Part shown: piece by piece, positions 44,587-51,229 of the stretch
How positions within the stretch are numbered: the stretch's first letter is position 1
Layout: each line of letters opens with the position of its first letter
DNA from: Muribaculaceae bacterium
GTDB taxonomy: Bacteria; Bacteroidota; Bacteroidia; Bacteroidales; Muribaculaceae
Direction of reading: 5' to 3'
Length of the DNA stretch: 51,229 nucleotides
NCBI GenBank assembly: GCA_017396945.1
Contig: JAFQKI010000007.1
Span: 1-51,229 of the forward strand
Program-made: the position numbers and the translations under genes
Notes under the pieces: generated by a model
The model's input: the letters and a program-made list of their open reading frames with translations, nothing else
Told to the model about the DNA's origin: nothing
Database searches by the model: none

Positions 44587-46587
44587 TTAAAGTTCGACTA
44601 CAATACCAAAACGATAGTTGCGTTTAGGCATCGGATAATTTAAAATCACATCATAATCTTGTGAAAAGAGGTTATTTACTTCGGCTGTCGCCTTAAAATT
44701 GATATTGTTGATTTTAAAAGATTTCATTAGCGAAATATCGCTTGTGTACCATGGTTGAGTATAATTATATCTGATATTTTCTTGTTGATTGTAACGCTCA
44801 CCGGTATAGATAAAACTATAATTCAAGTGCCAATCTTTCCAATCAAGCATCAGTATCGCCGAACCACTATGCCAAGGGATATAGGGAATTTGGTGACGAT
44901 AATAATTGTCGGCAGGATTGGTGACATCTATAGCATCTTGATAAGTGTATTGAAATTTTGTAGTGAAATCAATATCATACGGGAGACCAAAAGTTGCTCC
45001 AAGTTGTACATCGACACCTTTGATCTCCACTTTGCCGAGATTCAACATTGTCCAACGGAATTGTTGCCCTTTAGGATAAGCTACTATTTTATCTCTCACG
45101 TCATTATAATACAAATCAGTTCCAACTCTGAAGAACTTAAACCAACTGTTTTTCCTTTCAAGATCATATAATAGCCCGACATTATATTGAATTGCAGTTT
45201 CAGGCTTTAGATAAGCATTACCCATATCGGTATAATACAAATCATTGAATGTTGGCATACGATAACTTTGTTTATAAAATGCTCTAACCACAAAGTTTGG
45301 TTTCTTAAATGGTTTGTATGACATGAATACTCCCGGAGTGAATTTCACCTTATCAGGGGCGGAATCACGGTCTCGTTGTTCCTCATTGACATAAGTCATC
45401 AATCCTGAAGCTTGCAATTTAAAACAATCTCCAAGCGAAAATGCCGTTGCCACAGAGAGCCAATGCGTAGTTCTGTCAACATCCATATACTCCGACAACC
45501 CATTCCATTGAAAGTCATAAGCCATCGAAACATCCCAATTTCTTAAAATCTCATATTTATTTGCCCAAGACAAATACACCTCTTTCTGTTTGTAGGTGTT
45601 ATCGACATGTATCAATTTGTCATCATTGTTAACATATCGGGTATAATCAAAGGCATATTTGGCATTAACCTTAGTTTGTAATTTATTGGTAATATCATAT
45701 TCAAACATCCCTTGGACAAACGAGTTTCTATCCCATAGTCGTTCTCCTCGACGCCACACATTATTTACTATCGCTCCCGGCACGCCTCGCTCTGAATTAT
45801 AATGGTATAAATAAGCTTTCCATCTTCCATTTGGAAGGTATCCATGAACCCCACCTTCAAAACGCACCGCATCAAGATCGCCATTTTGTCTCACCGCAGT
45901 CGTGTCGTATGCAAGTTCACCCGATGGAGTAACACGTCGATATCTAAATTTGTATTTTCCCGAAGCATTTACCCACTCGGCATTGAAGCTCATACTCATT
46001 GTGCGACTGAGTTTATATTCAAATGCGACAGACGGATTAAACAGGTCAAAAGACCCGGCTTTTAATCCGACTTTTAAGTGGCTTGTTTCTCCGGCTTTGA
46101 ATTTCGGGAATTTAGTTGTAAGATATATCGAACCAGCAGAGCCAAACTCTCGTGCCGACTGAAAAATATCACTTTTTTGTCCATTATAAAGAGAAACAGT
46201 CTCGATATTTTCGAGTGAGAATTTACCAAGATCGACTTGACCATTCTGTGCGTTCCCCAATTCTATCCCATTATAATACACCCCCATGTGGTTAGTCCCC
46301 ATTGAGCGTATATTGACGGTTTTAATACCTCCAACCCCTCCATAGTCTTTGATTTGCACTCCTGAGAAATAGCGCAACGCATCGACAACGCTGTGAGAGC
46401 GTAAAACCTCTAATTCTTTTCCGCCTAATGTTTGTGCGGGGATTACATCTTTGTAGGATTGAGCAGTAACTACAACCTCCTGAAGTTGTTGAATACTGTC
46501 AAGTGGAGTTTGCGCAAATGAAACCTGGCATACACCTACCATCATTGCCAATAATAAACCCTTTAATTTCATTCTCTTTGTAGCCAT
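44587..46587 (-). CDS. btuB: TonB-dependent cobalamin receptor BtuB, copy 2
   Basis: 666 aa. It has a signal peptide (to about residue 25, VSFAQ), a TonB box EVVVTA, and a plug domain with VVDALRYFSGVQIKDYGGVGG and IRSMGTNHMGVYY. A 22-strand barrel follows (MPTFNDLYYTDMGNAYLKPE is a conserved late segment), with an aromatic-rich C-terminus (RNYRFGIVVEL). It imports corrinoids through the outer membrane using TonB energy. The cobalamin riboswitch upstream and btuG downstream support the substrate. ATG 46587 is used; MKLKG at 46572 is a possible alternative. Confidence 0.9.
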   Translation of the reverse strand: MATKRMKLKGLLLAMMVGVCQVSFAQTPLDSIQQLQEVVVTAQSYKDVIPAQTLGGKELEVLRSHSVVDALRYFSGVQIKDYGGVGGIKTVNIRSMGTNHMGVYYNGIELGNAQNGQVDLGKFSLENIETVSLYNGQKSDIFQSAREFGSAGSIYLTTKFPKFKAGETSHLKVGLKAGSFDLFNPSVAFEYKLSRTMSMSFNAEWVNASGKYKFRYRRVTPSGELAYDTTAVRQNGDLDAVRFEGGVHGYLPNGRWKAYLYHYNSERGVPGAIVNNVWRRGERLWDRNSFVQGMFEYDITNKLQTKVNAKYAFDYTRYVNNDDKLIHVDNTYKQKEVYLSWANKYEILRNWDVSMAYDFQWNGLSEYMDVDRTTHWLSVATAFSLGDCFKLQASGLMTYVNEEQRDRDSAPDKVKFTPGVFMSYKPFKKPNFVVRAFYKQSYRMPTFNDLYYTDMGNAYLKPETAIQYNVGLLYDLERKNSWFKFFRVGTDLYYNDVRDKIVAYPKGQQFRWTMLNLGKVEIKGVDVQLGATFGLPYDIDFTTKFQYTYQDAIDVTNPADNYYRHQIPYIPWHSGSAILMLDWKDWHLNYSFIYTGERYNQQENIRYNYTQPWYTSDISLMKSFKINNINFKATAEVNNLFSQDYDVILNYPMPKRNYRFGIVVEL

Positions 46588-46606
46588 AATAACATTTAAT
46601 CATTAT

Positions 46607-46738
46607 AAAAGCTACGAGGGTGACAATGACAAGCCTAAACTTATGGTGCAACTTATAAGTCGGGCAGAAATAAAGAAATTTAAGACAGCTGCTTAACACT
46701 TGTCTATACTTCTCAAAGCTCATACCTCGTAAGCTTTT
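46607..46738 (-). promoter_or_regulatory. Expression platform of cobalamin riboswitch 2 (long-range stem and MSFE uORF)
   Basis: Between aptamer and btuB2, a GAGG-containing segment (46725-46738) can form either a local hairpin (AAAGCT/AGCTTT, with GAGG and an ATG at 46721-46723 in its loop) or a long-range stem with 46607-46619, 13 bp with one bulge, close to the btuB2 start codon. The ATG opens a short ORF beginning MSFEKYRQV that runs out of frame past the btuB2 start. The same elements recur in the unit 1 leader. Pairing was read by eye. Confidence 0.55.
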
Positions 46739-46749
46739 GAAAACTTAAT

Positions 46750-46925
46750 GCATAGGCAGGTCTTCTGACTTGTTCCCATCTATTCCGATTGCCTTCCCAA
46801 GATGCTCTTCTCAGTGACGTCGTTATCGGTGATGTTTGTATGGAACTTACAGCTGCGGGGACAGTTCAAGATTTACACTTGATTCCCTTTTAAGCAGTAT
46901 AACTTTGAGCAAGCTACTGCACCCA
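46750..46925 (-). promoter_or_regulatory. Cobalamin riboswitch 2
   Basis: Minus-strand aptamer with the conserved blocks in order: AATCAAGTGTAAATC, CCCCGCAGCTGT, a B12 box (46812-46818), GGGAAGG, and the 3' AGTCAGAAGACCTGCC end. The B12 box reads GTCACTG rather than the usual GCCACTG. It is located 163 bases upstream of btuB2, as expected for cobalamin repression of uptake genes. No consensus promoter was found in the 80-base AT-rich gap between it and btuG1 (46926-47004). Confidence 0.93.
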
Positions 46926-47004
46926 TACATCTATTATTTTTTGTTACTTATTCATTCTATTGATATTTATTTGTATATTATAAACACAATGTTATATCGT
47001 TGAT

Positions 47005-48135
47005 TTATTTGCCGGTAAATGTGATATGAGCGGGGATTACGCCGGTGCGTGCGCTCCATTTTTTCTTTCCGGTGGCATCAAAGCAGTAAACCGTTCCGGG
47101 AGTTATATAGTTGTGCACATCGGTAATCAAAATATCTTTTGTAACCGGGTTGACCGCGATGCCGTATGGCATGATTATATCAGCGTCGGAGCCATCAGCG
47201 ATGAAGTTATCGGCAACTTTTGTGCGACTATCAACATTGACTTTAGCATACGCGATGTCGTAGGAATAAGTCAGATTGTTCCATGACGAACTGATTATAT
47301 AAAGATTGTTGTCATCTATACAGATGTCAGAAACCGGGACTTCGAGTTGGGCGACAATCGCATGTTGTGCGATGTCATAGCAATATAGTCGAGATGGTGT
47401 CTCATAATAATCGCCACGCGATGAAATCCACAAGCAATTATTGTCATCAGCAATGACATATTGCATATTTATCGCAACCGGAATGCGTTCTTCTTCAGTA
47501 AATGAAGCGATGTCAATAACCGATAGGGTGTTTTCGGTGAGCGGATACATATATCCCCCGGAATTGGCAACATAAATTTTTCCACCGACAATTTCCAATC
47601 CATCGGGTTGATAGCCCACCAAACAGCGATCGACAACGGCAAGAGAGGCTGTATCGACTTTAGCGACATACCCCACTTGATTGTTGCCTGAACCATATTC
47701 TACCGGTCCGGCATAAGAAGTAACGTAGGCATATCCTTCATGAAATTTGATATATCGACAATTAGGTATCTCAACTTGACCGATGCGGCGAGCAGTCGCG
47801 GCATCCATTACCTCAACCTTGTTAGATCCATTGATTACAGTGTATAAACGATTGCCATAGATTGCCATATCAACACCTAAGTCCCCCAAATCCATTGGTA
47901 CATCGGGATTGGCTGTAGGATAAAGATTGGTGGTATAAACACCTTTTGAATAATCATAGTAATCAAGAGTGGCATTATTGCTACCCATTGAACCCTCATT
48001 GAGCAAATAAAATCCCGACACTTCAGTCAATTCCGGATTTGACACTTCGGTGTCTGTTGGTGGAGGGAGAACATCGTCTTTTTGACATGCAGTCAAAAAC
48101 GACACTGCGACAAGAAACATTGCAATCTTTTTCAT
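47005..48135 (-). CDS. btuG: BtuG-type cobalamin-binding surface lipoprotein, copy 1
   Basis: 376 aa. Lipobox FLTAC (C17) followed by QKDD, matching the acidic lipoprotein export signal for surface display in Bacteroidales. DUF5074 propeller: FYLLNEGSMGSNNAT, YTVINGSNKVEVMD, NCRYIKFHEGYAYVTSYAGPV, VGYQPDGLEI, YVANSGGY, LWISSRGDY, MPYGIAVNPVTKDILITD. Its start overlaps the btuB1 stop as ATGA, so translation is coupled one to one. There is no terminator after it before riboswitch 2. Confidence 0.9.
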   Translation of the reverse strand: MKKIAMFLVAVSFLTACQKDDVLPPPTDTEVSNPELTEVSGFYLLNEGSMGSNNATLDYYDYSKGVYTTNLYPTANPDVPMDLGDLGVDMAIYGNRLYTVINGSNKVEVMDAATARRIGQVEIPNCRYIKFHEGYAYVTSYAGPVEYGSGNNQVGYVAKVDTASLAVVDRCLVGYQPDGLEIVGGKIYVANSGGYMYPLTENTLSVIDIASFTEEERIPVAINMQYVIADDNNCLWISSRGDYYETPSRLYCYDIAQHAIVAQLEVPVSDICIDDNNLYIISSSWNNLTYSYDIAYAKVNVDSRTKVADNFIADGSDADIIMPYGIAVNPVTKDILITDVHNYITPGTVYCFDATGKKKWSARTGVIPAHITFTGK

Positions 48136-50168
48136 AACTCAAATTTTAGAATAAACTTATAATTGCGTCCCGGCATGGGATAATTTTGTATCACTTCGTA
48201 GTTTTGGTTGAAGAGATTATTGACTTCTACAGTAGCTGTCAATCTCACTTTGTTAAATTTAAATCTGTAGCTTCCCGAGATATCATGAGTGTACCACGGT
48301 TGCTCATAATTGGCAGGGATATTGGCAGAATTATGATAGCGTTCACCTACATATATAAAGCTGTAATTTAGTTCAAGGTCACGCCATGCGCCATGCACTA
48401 TTGTCGAGCCGCTATGCCATGGGATGTAAGCTATCTGACCTTTATATGTGCCTGCATAAGAATCATTATCCGTTGGATCACTATAATCCTGAGCTTTTTG
48501 ATAGGTGTAATTCATATTTAGATCCAATGCGATATCACATGGAAGATTAAAACTTGCTTGAGCATTAACATCGATACCTCGTATTTTCACTTTGCCAATG
48601 TTCATCATCATCCATCGATATTGACCTGTACCCTTTGGCACAGCAATGATTTTATCGGTCACATGATTATAATAGGCGTCGGCTTTAATTAAAACTCGAC
48701 GCAATAATCCATTAAAGTTTGCCGCATATTGAGCACCAATGTTATATAGAGTTACATATTCCGGATTGAGATTAACATTGCCGATGTCGGTATAATATAA
48801 GTCATTGAATGTGGGCATGCGGAAGATGCGTTTATAAAACGCTCGTAGATTAAACGGCACGTCATCAATCGGTTGATATGATAAGAAAAGTGCCGGTGTC
48901 AATTCTTCATGACTCTTGGTGAGACGAGTAACACTTCCGGTGCTGATGTTGGCAGTGCTACGATCATTGACAAATGTGCCGAGCAAACTTGCCTGTCCTT
49001 TTAATCCACGCCATTTATAGGCTGTCGCCAAAGCAACAAGTAATGAGTTGCGTGTAGGATAAGCAAAATTATGCAATGTTGCATCAAGAGTGTTCCACTG
49101 ATAGTCAACCGACAAGTTTACATCCCAATCTTTCAGTATCGTATATTTGTTGGCAACTGACAGATATATCTCATCTTGCCAAAATTCATTGTCGATATAC
49201 ATCATCGTGGTGTCGGGATTGAGATAATGCATGTAATCCCGAGCATACTTGGCGTTAACCATCAATTCATATTTATCGCCAAATCGCTGCATGTAACTAC
49301 CTTGTGTAAAGAAATTTCTATCCCACTGACGTTGAGCGGTTTTCCACACATTATTTACTATTGCTCCGGGAATACCCTTTTCAGAATCATAAAAATAGGC
49401 TTTGAGATTCCATCGACCACCATTAAGTCGTCCAAATAATCCGGCTTCCAATCGCAAAGACTCAATATCACCATTTTGGCGTGTCGCGGTCGTATCCCAT
49501 GCCAACGAACCATCGCTAAGATACTTTTTATATCGAAATTTATACTTTCCATTGGCATTTATATACTCGATATTAGCCGATAGGCTTATACTATTACTTA
49601 ATTGATGCTCTACTAAAATCGAGGGATTGACCAAACCAAACGAACCGGTACGAAATACCGCTTTCACGTTGGTTGATTCGCCTTCGTCAAATTGTGGGCG
49701 ACGTGTGCGCAAATAGATTGTCCCAGCCGAACCAAAGTCGCGTGCCGGCTGAAAAATCTCACTTTTTTGACCATTAAACAATGATATTTCCTCAATGTTG
49801 TCAAGAGAGAATTTTCCCAAATCGATTTGACCATTCTGAGCATTGCCAAGCTGGATTCCGTCATAAAACACCCCCATGTGATTGGTCCCCATTGAGCGTA
49901 TATCAACAGTTTTAATTCCCCCTACACCTCCATAATCCTTGATTTGTACTCCGGAGAAATAGCGTATCGCATCAGCAACCGAATGACTATTAAGCGACTC
50001 AATTTGCTCCCCTTTCAATGTCTGTGCCGGAATGACTTCGGCATAAGGCTTAGTGGCTCTAACTACAACCTCATTCAGATTTGTTATAGAGTCACCCTCC
50101 ACCTCAGACTGAGCCAAAACCCAACCAAAAGTTAGCAACATCACGCTTAATAATATCAATCGTTTCAT
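48132..50168 (-). CDS. btuB: TonB-dependent cobalamin receptor BtuB, copy 1
   Basis: 678 aa from ATG 50168 (MKRLILLSVMLL), chosen because GGAAG lies 9 bases upstream; the in-frame ATG at 50174 is nearly on top of that site, and the longer frame to 50234 starts with TTG. Signal peptide to about residue 20, TonB box EVVVRA, plug VADAIRYFSGVQIKDYGG and SMGTNHMGVFYDG, barrel with MPTFNDLYYTDIGNVNLNPE. It is close to copy 2 over its whole length, with the plug nearly identical and the extracellular loops divergent. It sits under cobalamin riboswitch 1. Confidence 0.9.
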   Translation of the reverse strand: MKRLILLSVMLLTFGWVLAQSEVEGDSITNLNEVVVRATKPYAEVIPAQTLKGEQIESLNSHSVADAIRYFSGVQIKDYGGVGGIKTVDIRSMGTNHMGVFYDGIQLGNAQNGQIDLGKFSLDNIEEISLFNGQKSEIFQPARDFGSAGTIYLRTRRPQFDEGESTNVKAVFRTGSFGLVNPSILVEHQLSNSISLSANIEYINANGKYKFRYKKYLSDGSLAWDTTATRQNGDIESLRLEAGLFGRLNGGRWNLKAYFYDSEKGIPGAIVNNVWKTAQRQWDRNFFTQGSYMQRFGDKYELMVNAKYARDYMHYLNPDTTMMYIDNEFWQDEIYLSVANKYTILKDWDVNLSVDYQWNTLDATLHNFAYPTRNSLLVALATAYKWRGLKGQASLLGTFVNDRSTANISTGSVTRLTKSHEELTPALFLSYQPIDDVPFNLRAFYKRIFRMPTFNDLYYTDIGNVNLNPEYVTLYNIGAQYAANFNGLLRRVLIKADAYYNHVTDKIIAVPKGTGQYRWMMMNIGKVKIRGIDVNAQASFNLPCDIALDLNMNYTYQKAQDYSDPTDNDSYAGTYKGQIAYIPWHSGSTIVHGAWRDLELNYSFIYVGERYHNSANIPANYEQPWYTHDISGSYRFKFNKVRLTATVEVNNLFNQNYEVIQNYPMPGRNYKFILKFEL

Positions 50169-50189
50169 TATCATCTTCTTCCAAAATCT

Positions 50190-50322
50190 CAACAGAGACG
50201 GAGGGTGGTAATGAAAAAGTTGATCGACGCGCAATTATCCCTGAATAGAGAAACCGATTTCGGACATTGACAATGGTGAAACACGTCTTGACCTTTCAAA
50301 GCTCATTCCTCGCAAGCTGTTG
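50190..50322 (-). promoter_or_regulatory. Expression platform of cobalamin riboswitch 1 (long-range stem)
   Basis: Counterpart of the unit 2 element. The GAGG segment (50308-50311) plus CAACAG (50317-50322) can pair with CCTC (50201-50204) and CTGTTG (50190-50195) just upstream of the btuB1 ribosome site. Relative to unit 2 one A to C change in the left arm is matched by T to G in the right arm. A 14-base block, TCATTnnCACCCTC on the minus strand, is conserved in both leaders. Confidence 0.5.
50235..50306 (-). other. Upstream short ORF (MSFERSRRV...) in the btuB1 leader
   Basis: 23 codons, ATG at 50304-50306 preceded by GCGAGGA as a ribosome site, ending 66 bases before the btuB1 ATG. The first nine residues (MSFERSRRV) resemble the corresponding ORF in the unit 2 leader (MSFEKYRQV). 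It may be translated as a regulatory uORF, or the similarity may only reflect a conserved RNA element. Confidence 0.35.
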
Positions 50323-50341
50323 AAATACAAAAATATGTAGT

Positions 50342-50518
50342 GGCAGGTCTTCTGACTTGTTCCCATCAATTCCGACAGCCTTCCCGAGATGCTCGTCTCA
50401 GTGGCATTAGAGAACGTCGGCGATGCTATAATGGAACTCACAGCAGCGGGACTGTTCAGGACTTTCACCTGATTCCCTATTAAGCGGCGTCACCCCGAGC
50501 GGGCTACCGCACCATTAC
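50342..50518 (-). promoter_or_regulatory. Cobalamin riboswitch 1
   Basis: Minus-strand aptamer with AATCAGGTGAAAGTCC, TCCCGCTGCTGTGA, the canonical B12 box GCCACTG (50399-50405), GGGAAGG, and AGTCAGAAGACCTGCC at the 3' end. It is followed by the conserved expression platform and then btuB1. In this class, adenosyl- or other cobalamins bound to the RNA shut down uptake genes. Confidence 0.95.
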
Positions 50519-50523
50519 GATGA

Positions 50524-50554
50524 CAAAATTAATGTATATTTTCCAATCCTGCAA
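50524..50554 (-). promoter_or_regulatory. Promoter of corrinoid-uptake unit 1
   Basis: On the minus strand TTG (50552-50554), 20 bases, TAATTTTG (50524-50531): full consensus match immediately before the riboswitch aptamer, so transcription starts at its 5' end. Confidence 0.75.
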
Positions 50555-50594
50555 CACACACCAATCATTTTTTTGTAAAAACATCAACTTCCCC

Positions 50595-50633
50595 AAAAAA
50601 CAAAAGAGCCACACTCTTGATAGAATGTGGCTC
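50595..50633 (-). terminator. Terminator of the aldolase gene
   Basis: Stem GAGCCACA (50606-50613) / TGTGGCTC (50626-50633), followed on the minus strand by TTTTGTTTTTT. It separates the aldolase transcript from the corrinoid unit. Confidence 0.85.
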
Positions 50634-50656
50634 CGAAAAATTTATTTAAGAATAAA

Positions 50657-51229
50657 TTATTCTGCTTGACCTGCGCTACCGAGCACGTTAACAATTTTGT
50701 GCTTGTAGAGTTTTTCCATATTGTCGCGAGCAGGACCGAGATATTTACGTGGGTCAAACTCAGCGGGTTTTTCAACAAAGACTTTACGGATAGCAGCAGT
50801 CATAGCAAGACGGCTGTCTGAGTCGATGTTGATTTTGCAAACAGCTGATTTAGCTGATTCACGCAACCATTCTTCGGGGATACCGATAGCTGCTTTCAAT
50901 GCGCCACCATTAGCGTTGATAGTTTCAACTTCGTCTTGAGGAACTGAAGAAGATCCGTGAAGCACGATGGGGAATCCGGGAAGTTTTTCTTCAACTGCTT
51001 TCAATACGTCAAATGCCAAAGGAGGAGGAACGAGTTTGCCGTTTTCGTCTTTTGTACATTGTTCGGGAGTAAACTTGTAAGCACCGTGAGAAGTACCGAT
51101 TGAGATAGCCAAGCTATCGCAACCTGTGCGAGTAGCGAAGTCGATAACTTCTTCAGGGTCAGTGTAAGTGTGGTGGTCAGAAGAAACTTCGTCTTCAACA
51201 CCTGCAAGTACACCAAGTTCACCTTCAAC
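50657..51229 (-). CDS. fba: Class II fructose-bisphosphate aldolase (5' partial, C-terminal 190 aa)
   Basis: The frame stays open to the last base, so the start lies beyond the window. Visible motifs: SDHHTYTDPEE, AISIGTSHGAYKF, LHGSSSVP (metal/phosphate binding), NANGGALKAAIGIPEEW (substrate and monovalent-cation loop) and NIDSDSRLAMT. It is a zinc-dependent aldolase of glycolysis and gluconeogenesis. It is read from its own transcript, which ends at the terminator before the corrinoid island. Confidence 0.93.
   Translation of the reverse strand, partial: VEGELGVLAGVEDEVSSDHHTYTDPEEVIDFATRTGCDSLAISIGTSHGAYKFTPEQCTKDENGKLVPPPLAFDVLKAVEEKLPGFPIVLHGSSSVPQDEVETINANGGALKAAIGIPEEWLRESAKSAVCKINIDSDSRLAMTAAIRKVFVEKPAEFDPRKYLGPARDNMEKLYKHKIVNVLGSAGQAE

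Noticed and set aside
46499-46723. Full 74-codon ORF starting MSFE as a functional protein
   Set aside because: It runs out of frame into btuB2 and only its first nine residues resemble the unit 1 ORF; beyond that it has no recognisable features.
50169-50234. N-terminal extension of BtuB1 to position 50234
   Set aside because: It begins with TTG and covers the conserved leader element; the signal peptide starts at 50168 with a well-spaced GGAAG.
1-51229. CRISPR arrays, insertion sequences, prophage genes, tRNA or rRNA genes
   Set aside because: No regular short repeats with spacers, transposase or integrase motifs, or structural RNA signatures were seen on either strand.

Overview
The window looks like chromosomal DNA of a Bacteroidales bacterium. 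A gut lineage such as Muribaculaceae is my best guess, but no rRNA or ribosomal-protein gene is present to confirm it. The reasons are Bacteroidota-type promoters (TTG-N20-TAnnTTTG) upstream of several genes, GT117/DUF2723 membrane proteins, C-terminal tails like those of type IX secretion (T9SS) cargo, TonB-dependent BtuB with BtuG-like surface lipoproteins, a HisGDCB order with bifunctional HisB, and the revRbr/Rbr pair of anaerobes. I saw no phage, IS element, CRISPR array, tRNA or rRNA. Most of the window is ordinary chromosome, with accessory surface functions at 7-20 kb and 36-50.5 kb.

Layout. 1-3 kb: the 3' part of a Ser/Thr kinase fused to a C-terminal Fib_succ_major-type domain, then a DUF1460 exported protein. 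3-6.2 kb: an orphan TrpB2-type tryptophan synthase beta chain (minus), then YraN and a family 2 glycosyltransferase (plus). 6.2-15.1 kb (minus): two tandem paralogous DUF2723 multi-pass proteins, the downstream one translationally coupled to a polysaccharide deacetylase that overlaps queG. 15.1-20.5 kb: two CotH-kinase paralogues (plus) flanking an LTA-synthase-like alkaline phosphatase-superfamily membrane enzyme (minus). 20.5-23.5 kb: an SLC13 dicarboxylate-type transporter with a structured, terminator-containing leader, then an outer-membrane porin. 23.5-29.1 kb: a histidine operon hisGDCB with a leader peptide rich in His codons and an attenuator, ending with a translationally coupled Ca2+/Na+ antiporter gene. 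29.2-35.8 kb (minus): rubrerythrin pair, carB, nitroreductase, ychF.

36-50.5 kb (minus) is the most interesting part: a corrinoid (vitamin B12) capture island. Two cobalamin riboswitches each precede a btuB-btuG pair. Unit 1 is only btuB1-btuG1. Unit 2 continues with three more predicted surface or secreted proteins: a lipoprotein with a PKD-like N-terminus, a BtuG-like propeller with a T9SS-type tail, and a 1442-residue protein. That last protein combines the lipoprotein's domain, Ig-like modules, another predicted propeller and a sorting tail. Both riboswitch leaders carry the same downstream elements: a GAGG-containing hairpin, a short ORF beginning MSFE, and a CACCCTC element close to the btuB start that can pair back to the GAGG segment, with one compensatory base change between the copies. 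The window ends inside a class II fructose-bisphosphate aldolase gene.

Functions are assigned by reading motifs in the translations and by recall of families; no database search was run. Promoters, terminators and RNA folds were found by eye.
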